A stretch of DNA of 47,760 nucleotides, taken from the NCBI GenBank assembly GCA_937935245.1, contig CALGXX010000012.1:1-47760 (forward strand), read 5' to 3'. Below the pieces are notes generated by a model, which saw only the letters and a list, made by a program, of their open reading frames with translations, was not told where the DNA came from and did no database searches. Both the position numbers and the translations under genes were made by a program. The number at the start of each line of letters is the position of its first letter. Positions within the stretch are counted from its first letter, which is position 1. This document shows positions 23,421 to 30,920 of the stretch, piece after piece. This DNA is from an uncultured Candidatus Saccharibacteria bacterium. GTDB lineage: Bacteria; Patescibacteriota; Saccharimonadia; Saccharimonadales; Saccharimonadaceae.

Positions 23421-26400
23421 TTATATTTCGCCCGCCAGCAGGTCTTTTTCGAATTGCAACATTCCCTTATAATCCGCCGAATAGCCAGAAATGTTTGGCA
23501 TATCAAGCGTGGTGATTTTCTGCCAAATGATGTTTACGAGTTTCGCGAATTCGGATAATTCTTCGCTGGAGAACGCGTCCTCCAAGCTGAGAATATCGCC
23601 GGTCTTCATGTCTGGCTCGACAAATTGTAGTCGCCCGCCAGTAAACGTGAAATTGCCATAATCGCGTGAATGCTCGACCAGCAGCTGATAGAACATCAAT
23701 TGCTGACGATATTTATGAAGTTTGATTTTCTCGTAATCGGCCGAACCTTTCCAGGAATGCGCCGGCTTGCCAGTTTTATAATCCGTTACGAAGATGGTTT
23801 TGTTTTGCTTATCGATGTCGACAACGTCAAGTTTACCGGTCAATCTGGCGCTATCTATAATTACGCCTTGGTTTGAAAAGTCCAGTTCCGCCAAGTCCGT
23901 TTCGTGAAAATCTGAAGATTTGGCGTTTAAGAACGCAGTCAAAGCCGACTTCCCTTTGTCCAAATACAATTGAAAATCGTCCGCTGGCAAATGCTGGCTC
24001 TCGAGGGATTTTTGGAAAAATTGGAGGATTTGTTCGGTGCTTGGCAATTGGTGATCGGCGCTGAATGAGCAATGTGCTTGCTGAAGGCTGCTGTGAATCG
24101 CGGTTCCGTAAGCTGCGGCGGAATTTTTGGCGGATGGAAAATGTAGCAAATTGTTCAATAAGAAATTTTGCGGTCCGCCACGTGAAACGTCGAGGAAGTT
24201 GTTCAAATGCGTCGCGGAAAGCTTGTATGTTTCGAGTGCTGGCGCCAATAAATCCTTTAATTCTGGAACGATCGGCGAAGTTAGTCGCGTCGTCCAGTCG
24301 GTTTCAGCCAGTTCAATTTGTTCGGCTGGATCATCGCTGGTCGGAATGATGGTTGGCGTGCAATTCGTCAAGAAACTGGCGATTATCGTGTCGCTGCCAG
24401 AATCGTTGGTTTGGGAATAAGTCATGGTCAATGTGGTTTTGGCGCGAGTCATCGCCACGAAAAACAGCCGAAGTCGCTCGTCGTAAGTGGCGCCCGCTGG
24501 TTGAAGTTGGAGGTTTGCGGGATATCGAATAGCTCGGTTGCGTGTGCGGACCTTTTCGCCCCAAGCGCTGTCAATTGCCTCGATCACGAAAACGTGCGGA
24601 AATTCCAGACCTTTGGATTTATGGGCGGTCATTAAGTTTATGGCGCCGCTGAGTGAACTTGCGTGCGTGCGAATTTGCGTTAAGCGAGTTTTTGTCGAAA
24701 TGTGCAGGTCAATAAATTCCAAAAAATCTTCCAGAGTTGGGTTTTTATCGGTGATTCGATCGTGAAGTTTTTGACGCAAAGTACGCAAACTTTCCAGGAT
24801 TGTCAGATACGCTTCTGGGTTTTTATCTAGCTTTTCTGGCGAGAAATAGAAATTGGCGAGAGAATTGACCTGAAGATCACTGCTTTCATCATTGGTCAAA
24901 CCTAGCAAATTGTCCAATTGCTCTTCCAATGGCAAATTCGGAACGTCCTTGGCGCGCTCCAAAAGCCACTCCGCAAACTCCTTAAAAACGCTGTTCGCCA
25001 GCATACTTTCCAGCCACAATTGTCGATTTTTGTAAGCTTGGAGGCTTAATTTCCAGATGTCCAGCGCAGAAAATCCAAACGCGGGATGAGCTGTAATTTC
25101 CGGTAATAAGCTATTGGCAACGTCCAAATTATTCTGGCTAATCGCCACGACAGTTCGCGCCAATTTGTCCAGAATCTGAATTATATCTTGCTCCAAAATG
25201 TCGTCGTGACGCTCGTAATTGACAAAAAGATTTTCCTTATAAAGATGCGGAAGAATTTCAATGAGTTCCTTATGATGGCGCGCAATAATCGTGATGTTTT
25301 CTGGCTTTTCGCCATTTTTTATCAGCTCGGCAATTTGTTTGGCAATTCCCGCTCGCTCTTCGCTAACAGATGAGAATTCTTGGATTTCGACTTTTGAGCC
25401 TTCGCTATTTGCGTGCGCGGTCAATTGTTTTGATAGTCCGTCAATTGTGTTTTCCAGTCGATCCGCGCCTTGGGTGATGACGTCCCGCGCCGAGGATAAA
25501 ATGTTCTCAGCAGAACGATAATTGTCGGTCAAAACGATAATTTTTGGGTCGTGATAATGTTGGCGAAAGCGCTGGATGTTGCCCACGTCTGCGCCTTGGA
25601 AGCTGAAGATTGCTTGGTCGTCGTCGCCAACCGCCATGATGTTTGGATTATCGTCGTTCTCGCTGGTCAAATTGAACAGCAATCGTAGCTGCGCCAAGTT
25701 CGTGTCCTGGAACTCGTCGACCATTATGAATTGGAATTGCTCTTGGAGATTTGCGCGCAGTTCTGGGTGAGATTCGCAGGCTTGAATAACGGATAAAATC
25801 ATGTCGTCGTAGTCAAATAATGAACGCTCGTACAGAATATTTACGTATTTTTCGTAAACGTCAATTGCGGCGGATAATTTTTCTGCGGCGGTAAAATCTT
25901 TCAGGACAAATTCGCCATTGGCATTTTTTTCGCACCATTTATTTTTCCAAGCAGTCAGCGGCTTGGTTGAGTTTTCGTCAATTGCTTCTTGGGTGGCGTG
26001 CACGATGCTCAGCGCCAAAACGTTGGCGTATGGTGTGATTGAGGCTGGCAATTTTGAGTTTTTCTCGTCAGGATTTTTGGCGGCTAAATTGGCAATTTTC
26101 TCAGCTATCGGCGCAAACATTTCAATTGTCTTTTTCGATATTTTGGCGGAAAATACTTGCTGAATGTCTGGCGCAATTTCGGCGATTGTGCTTTGATTGT
26201 CATCAATAATTGCCCGTAATTCCGACGGCGTTAAACCACTTTGCTTGAACTCGGAAATAATGCGAATGAGGTCTTTAATATAAACAAATTCCCTGTTGTT
26301 TTTCGCGCTTAATGGATTTCGCCAATCAAGTTCTTCGAGTATTCCAGAGATAATTTGATATTGCGTCAATTCGTCAACTGGCTGAGCGTCGGCGCCACGG

Positions 26401-26717
26401 AAAAAATATTCACGGTGCTGATTGATGATTTCTGTACCGAAGCTGTGAAATGTGTGAATCGCAATTTTATACGCATCTTCACCGATAATCTGGCGAAGTC
26501 GTTGGCGCATATTCGTGGCGCCGCTTTCAGTAAACGTTAGACATAAAATGCTGTTTGGCAAAGTGTCGGTCTGTTTCAGGATTTGGGCAGTGCGCATACT
26601 TAGAAGCTCGGTTTTCCCCGTTCCTGGCCCAGCAATTACTAAAAGCGATCCGTGAATGTAGTCGACTGCTTGTCGTTGATTATCGTTTAATTTAGCGTAA
26701 CGAGTATTGAAATCCAT
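23421..26717 (-). CDS. UvrD/RecB-type ATP-dependent DNA helicase-nuclease
   Basis: 1098 aa superfamily 1A helicase. Motif I is VIAGPGTGKTELL (about residues 28-40), Walker B VDEFQDTN, motif III GDDDQAIFSFQGA, motif V TAHKSKGLEFPHVFV, motif VI RLFFVAMTRAK. The C-terminal ~250 residues form a PD-(D/E)XK nuclease: GKLDVVDID then FVTDYKTGKP and a QLMFYQLL helix. This is the AddA/RecB-like arrangement used in double-strand-break end processing. No AddB partner lies in the window. TAAAAT at 26724-26729 ends 6 nt before the ATG. Confidence 0.92.
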   Translation of the reverse strand: MDFNTRYAKLNDNQRQAVDYIHGSLLVIAGPGTGKTELLSMRTAQILKQTDTLPNSILCLTFTESGATNMRQRLRQIIGEDAYKIAIHTFHSFGTEIINQHREYFFRGADAQPVDELTQYQIISGILEELDWRNPLSAKNNREFVYIKDLIRIISEFKQSGLTPSELRAIIDDNQSTIAEIAPDIQQVFSAKISKKTIEMFAPIAEKIANLAAKNPDEKNSKLPASITPYANVLALSIVHATQEAIDENSTKPLTAWKNKWCEKNANGEFVLKDFTAAEKLSAAIDVYEKYVNILYERSLFDYDDMILSVIQACESHPELRANLQEQFQFIMVDEFQDTNLAQLRLLFNLTSENDDNPNIMAVGDDDQAIFSFQGADVGNIQRFRQHYHDPKIIVLTDNYRSAENILSSARDVITQGADRLENTIDGLSKQLTAHANSEGSKVEIQEFSSVSEERAGIAKQIAELIKNGEKPENITIIARHHKELIEILPHLYKENLFVNYERHDDILEQDIIQILDKLARTVVAISQNNLDVANSLLPEITAHPAFGFSALDIWKLSLQAYKNRQLWLESMLANSVFKEFAEWLLERAKDVPNLPLEEQLDNLLGLTNDESSDLQVNSLANFYFSPEKLDKNPEAYLTILESLRTLRQKLHDRITDKNPTLEDFLEFIDLHISTKTRLTQIRTHASSLSGAINLMTAHKSKGLEFPHVFVIEAIDSAWGEKVRTRNRAIRYPANLQLQPAGATYDERLRLFFVAMTRAKTTLTMTYSQTNDSGSDTIIASFLTNCTPTIIPTSDDPAEQIELAETDWTTRLTSPIVPELKDLLAPALETYKLSATHLNNFLDVSRGGPQNFLLNNLLHFPSAKNSAAAYGTAIHSSLQQAHCSFSADHQLPSTEQILQFFQKSLESQHLPADDFQLYLDKGKSALTAFLNAKSSDFHETDLAELDFSNQGVIIDSARLTGKLDVVDIDKQNKTIFVTDYKTGKPAHSWKGSADYEKIKLHKYRQQLMFYQLLVEHSRDYGNFTFTGGRLQFVEPDMKTGDILSLEDAFSSEELSEFAKLVNIIWQKITTLDMPNISGYSADYKGMLQFEKDLLAGEI

Positions 26718-26741
26718 AGTTTTATTTTATCATGTTGGCGG

Positions 26742-26942
26742 TCTTCAGAACGCGATATCAAAATTGCTAATACCCAAAGCATTAAGCGACTTGAGTTTTG
26801 TGTTAATCACGCCATTAAAGATTGTACTGAAGAAAATGTCGACGCTTGGAATGAAAAATATCCAGAAGACGCGTTTAAGGGTAAAAGCCACTTGGATATT
26901 TCCCGTCAAGCAGTTGAATCGACCATGCAGGCTGGCTATTAG
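26742..26942 (+). pseudogene. Start-less gene remnant (~66 codons)
   Basis: A frame that reads like real protein, SSERDIKIANTQSIKRLEFC then a hydrophilic middle and LDISRQAVESTMQAGY, ends at a TAG at 26940. The frame is open back to 26691 but has no ATG, GTG or TTG. An ATG at 26732 lies in another frame and stops after 12 codons, so a one-base indel could have broken the 5' end. No family recognised. It could also be a true gene with an ATT start. Confidence 0.4.
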
Positions 26943-26997
26943 ATTTCACATCTTTGCCATCTCGCGCACCTCATAAAAAAATGGTAAAATATTATCT

Positions 26998-27486
26998 ATG
27001 AATAAGGCGACGTACGACGAGCTGGCGCTGGAGCGAATTGCTAAGGAAAAATTTGGTTTTCCAATTGATGTTCAGTCGATAATTTTGTGGCACGCTGATG
27101 TTAGTCGCACGGCTAAGGCGTCGGTATTTTTGACGAATAAAAAGCAGTTGATGATGTATTTGGAGGCGACTTCGCCGTTGATTTTATCTGATGTTAAAAA
27201 GATAATCTCGCGAATGGGTATGCGTGCGGAGCTATTTCTTCCGCCAAAAGGTCAGCCGCGATATTTTGAAGACATCGGCAAGCGCAAATTCCGCGAAGTT
27301 TTTCCTGGAAGAAGGCACGTCACGGATGAAGATTTGCATTTTTATAAAACTTTGGCGCCGTATAATCCCGCCTTGGTTTTGATTTCTGAAGTGAAAAATG
27401 GCGAGATATATCAATTCGATTCTGACGCGTACGGAAATTGGCGAGTTGGCGCAAGGTTCAGTTACAGAAGGATTCGGGCAATTTAA
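26998..27486 (+). CDS. Conserved-type hypothetical protein (162 aa)
   Basis: Soluble, basic, no membrane segment or known motif. The middle reads KKIISRMGMRAELFLPPKGQ and the end AYGNWRVGARFSYRRIRAI. TAAAAT preceded by TGG at 26985-26990 ends 7 nt before the ATG, so the transcript is probably leaderless. Its stop overlaps the next ATG by one base (TAATG), tying it translationally to the P-type ATPase; it may be an accessory factor, but that is only inference from the overlap. Confidence 0.65.
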   Translation: MNKATYDELALERIAKEKFGFPIDVQSIILWHADVSRTAKASVFLTNKKQLMMYLEATSPLILSDVKKIISRMGMRAELFLPPKGQPRYFEDIGKRKFREVFPGRRHVTDEDLHFYKTLAPYNPALVLISEVKNGEIYQFDSDAYGNWRVGARFSYRRIRAI

Positions 27487-29798
27487 TGCGCGATTACTTG
27501 GATATTATTAAGCGGAATCTGCTTTCACCCATTGTCGTGGTGATCTTTCTGCTGGCTGGCGCGCTGGTTTATGTTCGCGAATATCGTGATGCGTGGTTTA
27601 TTTCGGTGGTGATTGTCGTGAATTCGACGATTGGCATCATTCAGGAGTTAAGGGCTAAGCGAGTTTTACGTCAATTGGAGCTGATGAGCGCGCCGAAAGC
27701 TCGATTGTTAAAAGATGGAAATATTGTCGAGGTTGGCTATGATGAACTTAAAATTGGCGATGAAATTCTTATTCAGGCTGGCGATGAACTACCGGCGGAT
27801 GCGAAAGTTATTGAGTCAAAAGGCTTGGAGCTGAATGAAAGTATGTTGACTGGCGAGTCTGCGTCGATTGAGAAAAAGGACGGCGATGTCGTGTTGGCGG
27901 CGACGACGGTTTTGGCTGGTGAAGGCGCGGCGCGAGTAATTGCGATTGGTGACGACACGAAAGCTGGCGCGATTAGCCAAGTCCTGAAGCGTTACAAACC
28001 AGAACTCACACCTCTGCAATTAGCGATTTGGCGCGCAATTTATTTCTTGACTTACGGCGCAATTGTTCTGTCGCTACTTATTGCTATTGTCTATTATTTC
28101 TCTGGCGATAATGTCGTCGTCATCTTAAAAACCATCACTTCGGCAGCGGTTACAGTTGTGCCGGAAGGTTTATTGTTGGCGAGTTCGCTGCTTTTGGCGT
28201 TCGGCTCACTGCGATTAGCCCAGGCGAAAGTCTTGCCGCAAAAATTGTCAGCAATTGAAGCGATGGCGCTTTTGAATTTGCTGGCCGTAGATAAAACAGG
28301 CACCTTGACTAGTGATGAAGTGACGCTTGAAAAAGTCGCGGCGTTCAGTGATAAGATTGGCTATTCAGACTCTGACATTGCCAGTTTTGCGGCGTTAATT
28401 GCTCACGAAACCAGTGGTGGAAATATCACTGGCCGTGCAATTCTGGCGGAAGCTACGTCGCCAAAAAATGCGAAAGTCTTGGAGGTTATGGCATTTTCGT
28501 CGGCGCGTAAAATGGCTGGCGTGAGAGCGAATATTGACGGTGAAATTCGGACTTTGATGATGGGCGCGCCAGAGTTTGTGTCGAAGTTGGCGCCGGTAGA
28601 TGAGGAGACTCAGAAGAAGCTGAACGATTGGGCTGACAATGGTTTGCGTGTGTTGATGTTGGCTGAATTTTCGGACGATAAAACCAAATTGAAAGACTTA
28701 AAAAATGGTTCTGGAACGGCAATTGGTGCGGTTGTTCTGCGCAATTCCCTGCGTCATGGCGTTGTTGAAACGGTGGATTTTTTGCAGCGCCAAGGCGTAA
28801 CTATTCGCGTAATCTCTGGTGATAATCCGCGCACAGTTCAATACATCGCCAAGGAAGCTGGAATTAAACATCCAGAAAAGGCGATTTTAGGCGAAGATTT
28901 GGCGGCACTTAGCGAAGATGAATTTAACAATGCGGCTGACACTTACACGATTTTTGCCAGAGTTTTGCCAGACCAAAAAGAACGCTTGATTAATCGATTC
29001 CAGCAATCTGGTAAGTTCACCGGTATGGTTGGCGATGGTGTAAATGACGCTTTGGCGCTGAAAAAGGCTGACCTCGGTGTGGCGATGTACGCTGGTGCGC
29101 CGGCTTCTCGTCGAGTTTCTGACATTATATTGCTCAACAATTCGTTCACTTCTCTGCCGATGGGAATGAAATTGGGCAATCAAATTATGCAAGCAATCGA
29201 AGTCATCGCTGTCCTGTTTTTCCATAAAATTATTTACGGCGTGACGCTTCTTCTTGCGACGATTCTTATTGGCATGAATTATCCGTATTCGCCGCGCCAC
29301 ATTACGTTTATGAATATTTTTCTGGTGACGATGCCGACTCTTATGTGGACGTTGTTTCCGCCCGTTCCGAAGCATCGAATAAATCCGAAGCGATTTTGGC
29401 ATGATACTTTGCTGGCTGTTACGCCGATTGCTTTAATTACTGGCGCGACTGTTGCATTCACCTATTGGATTACCTCTGTTATGTTCCCTGGTCATGCTGC
29501 AGAAGTCGCAACGATGACCGTGCTTACCGCGACTTTGTTTGGCGTATATTTGGTATTTTTGGTGGGAATTATGCTGGACGTAACTATCGATAAATCCGCT
29601 AAGCGCGCTCGTCTGCTTTATCTTCTGTCGGTGATTATTGTGGCGGCTGGAAGCTTTGGTTTTGGATTCCTGCGCGATTTCTTCGACTTTACCGTGCCGA
29701 ATTTGTTCATAATGTGGCCAGCTGCTGGCGCAATTGTCGTAGCGATGTTAGCCCAGCTATTCATTGCTCGCTGGGCTGGTCGACGAATTGTTCGGTAA
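27486..29798 (+). CDS. P-type cation-transporting ATPase, CtpE-like
   Basis: 770 aa from the ATG at 27486, which overlaps the upstream stop; a longer frame from 27438 would overlap that gene by 49 bp and is rejected. Motifs: MLTGES (actuator domain), VVPEGLLLASS in TM4, phosphorylation site DKTGTLT, and MVGDGVNDALALKKADLGVAM (hinge). IGIIQELRAKRVLRQLE near the N-terminus is typical of the actinobacterial CtpE group, linked to Ca2+ transport. The N-terminus begins almost directly at TM1, shorter than usual. The ion is inferred, not proved. Confidence 0.9.
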   Translation: MRDYLDIIKRNLLSPIVVVIFLLAGALVYVREYRDAWFISVVIVVNSTIGIIQELRAKRVLRQLELMSAPKARLLKDGNIVEVGYDELKIGDEILIQAGDELPADAKVIESKGLELNESMLTGESASIEKKDGDVVLAATTVLAGEGAARVIAIGDDTKAGAISQVLKRYKPELTPLQLAIWRAIYFLTYGAIVLSLLIAIVYYFSGDNVVVILKTITSAAVTVVPEGLLLASSLLLAFGSLRLAQAKVLPQKLSAIEAMALLNLLAVDKTGTLTSDEVTLEKVAAFSDKIGYSDSDIASFAALIAHETSGGNITGRAILAEATSPKNAKVLEVMAFSSARKMAGVRANIDGEIRTLMMGAPEFVSKLAPVDEETQKKLNDWADNGLRVLMLAEFSDDKTKLKDLKNGSGTAIGAVVLRNSLRHGVVETVDFLQRQGVTIRVISGDNPRTVQYIAKEAGIKHPEKAILGEDLAALSEDEFNNAADTYTIFARVLPDQKERLINRFQQSGKFTGMVGDGVNDALALKKADLGVAMYAGAPASRRVSDIILLNNSFTSLPMGMKLGNQIMQAIEVIAVLFFHKIIYGVTLLLATILIGMNYPYSPRHITFMNIFLVTMPTLMWTLFPPVPKHRINPKRFWHDTLLAVTPIALITGATVAFTYWITSVMFPGHAAEVATMTVLTATLFGVYLVFLVGIMLDVTIDKSAKRARLLYLLSVIIVAAGSFGFGFLRDFFDFTVPNLFIMWPAAGAIVVAMLAQLFIARWAGRRIVR

Positions 29799-29804
29799 AT
29801 ATTT

Positions 29805-30902
29805 TTAACTTTCTTTGACTATCTTCTTCGTGGACTGTATTTTCTCGTCCGCATAAAGAATCACGTCTTTTATAACCAGTTTTTGTACGGCAGAAATAAG
29901 AAGTTCCATATAAGAAAAATCTATTTTTCCGTCTTTTGTTGGAAGCATAATATTTAACGCATCGGCATCCTTAGCGTAAAAGTTGTGTCCATAATTAAAC
30001 TGTCCGTTATATGATGACTTATGAATTGCAGAAGTAACAAATATTGCTGATTCTGGTTTGATGTTTTCTGTGTGCACAACAGCAATATGATCATCGCCGC
30101 CATAATTATAATTCCTATACTTGGCTGAACCGAACATATCAATAGTAATTGTATTTTTTGAAAATACTTCTACTTCATTCCCTATAAAATCTGATATTCC
30201 AGTATTCGCTTCTCCTGCTGTAATGAATGGCAAAGAGCCGTTTACTCTATCATCGCTCTTAAGTCTTTTTCCTCTAGTTGATTTACCAAATAATTTTTCT
30301 AAATTATATTCTTTCCATTGTACGGATTTAAGATTCTCCAATGCTTCTTTCTCTTCACTAGACAATTCGTAATTGTCTAGTCCGCTTACCGTCAGGTAAG
30401 CGGAAAGTTCGCGTATACGCTCCTCTTCGAGTTCGCGTATACAAGCGTCCATAAATTCAAAATCTATTTTCCCGTCTTTTGTTGGAAGTTGAATTTTATG
30501 CTCCTTAAGTGTTTGTAGAGTAGGATAAGAAGAATATCCGCCGTAATTTACCAAAATTTTATCTATTGCCGCTACAACCAGCAAATTTATAAGTTCTTTA
30601 TAGTTAGGACTCAGAACAAAAATATTTTGACTTGAATACCATTTATTTTTTCTTATTTGAGCATGAACAGCTCCAACCTGGCTGACGGAGATAGTTCCAG
30701 CGTCATTGGGCTGGACGTTTAATTTTTCTACAAACCCCTGCACGCCATAGTTATCTTTTGTTCTTCCCACAAATTCAAATCTGTTTGTTGATTTTCTTAC
30801 AAATTTCATTTTGCCAGCGTCATAGCCTTTTGACGTAGATACATCAAACAAATCTCCAATCCTATATTCGCCCCACTGAACGTTTTTCAGCTTTTCGTTC
30901 AG
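29805..30902 (-). CDS. Restriction-modification specificity subunit (HsdS / BcgIB-like), non-ATG or frameshift-expressed
   Basis: Two target-recognition domains in tandem, each opening with a VQW-EY motif and closing with LPTKDGKIDF. Between them lies an alpha-helical spacer with RIREL repeats, as in type I/IIB S proteins. It determines the DNA sequence recognised by the methylase-nuclease upstream. The first VQWGEYRIGDLF lies upstream of the first possible TTG (30851), so the protein must begin earlier. The only candidates are a CTG at 30902 (8 nt after the methylase stop, 365 aa) or a -1 frameshift from the methylase. Base composition is visibly more A+T-rich than the flanks, suggesting transfer. 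Confidence 0.85.
   Translation of the reverse strand: MNEKLKNVQWGEYRIGDLFDVSTSKGYDAGKMKFVRKSTNRFEFVGRTKDNYGVQGFVEKLNVQPNDAGTISVSQVGAVHAQIRKNKWYSSQNIFVLSPNYKELINLLVVAAIDKILVNYGGYSSYPTLQTLKEHKIQLPTKDGKIDFEFMDACIRELEEERIRELSAYLTVSGLDNYELSSEEKEALENLKSVQWKEYNLEKLFGKSTRGKRLKSDDRVNGSLPFITAGEANTGISDFIGNEVEVFSKNTITIDMFGSAKYRNYNYGGDDHIAVVHTENIKPESAIFVTSAIHKSSYNGQFNYGHNFYAKDADALNIMLPTKDGKIDFSYMELLISAVQKLVIKDVILYADEKIQSTKKIVKES
29916..29945. repeat. 30-bp direct repeat, copy in TRD2
   Basis: 29 of 30 bases match the copy at 30459-30488, 543 bp away. It encodes the LPTKDGKIDF segment at the end of the second recognition domain. 543 bp is 181 codons, so recombination would remove or add one recognition domain in frame. 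Confidence 0.85.
30358..30404. repeat. Two abutting perfect hairpins in the specificity gene
   Basis: CTAGACAATT / AATTGTCTAG (30358-30380, 3-nt loop) and TCCGCTTACC / GGTAAGCGGA (30381-30404, 4-nt loop) are each 10-bp perfect stems with no base between them, inside coding sequence of the inter-domain spacer. Confidence 0.85.
30406..30442. repeat. 13-bp direct repeat with 24-bp period in the S-subunit spacer
   Basis: AGTTCGCGTATAC occurs at 30406-30418 and 30430-30442. In protein it is the IREL element repeated with an 8-residue period, at the site where type I S proteins carry spacer repeats that set half-site distance. Confidence 0.8.
30459..30488. repeat. 30-bp direct repeat, copy in TRD1
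   Basis: Partner of 29916-29945, with one T/C difference. It encodes the LPTKDGKIDF segment closing the first recognition domain. Confidence 0.85.
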
Positions 30903-30920
30903 TGAGGAACCTATTTTCCC
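30874..30920 (-). promoter_or_regulatory. Candidate -1 frameshift signal at the methylase/specificity junction
   Basis: On the minus strand the 0-frame reads CTG GGA AAA TAG. The heptamer G-GGA-AAA (30920-30914) fits X-XXY-YYZ. A 9-nt spacer (30913-30905) follows, then a perfect 9-bp stem CACTGAACG / CGTTCAGTG (30904-30896 with 30882-30874) and a 13-nt loop. A -1 slip gives GGG AAA ATA GGT and continues without stop into the specificity protein. Confidence 0.55.

Noticed and set aside
26707..26976. 89-codon plus frame starting in the helicase promoter
   Set aside because: Its composition is unlike protein (many Ile/Leu/Lys in shadow pattern); the overlapping start-less frame ending at 26942 is more protein-like.
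27438..27485. Longer N-terminus of the P-type ATPase
   Set aside because: It would overlap the upstream gene by 49 bp; the ATG overlapping that gene's stop fits coupling.
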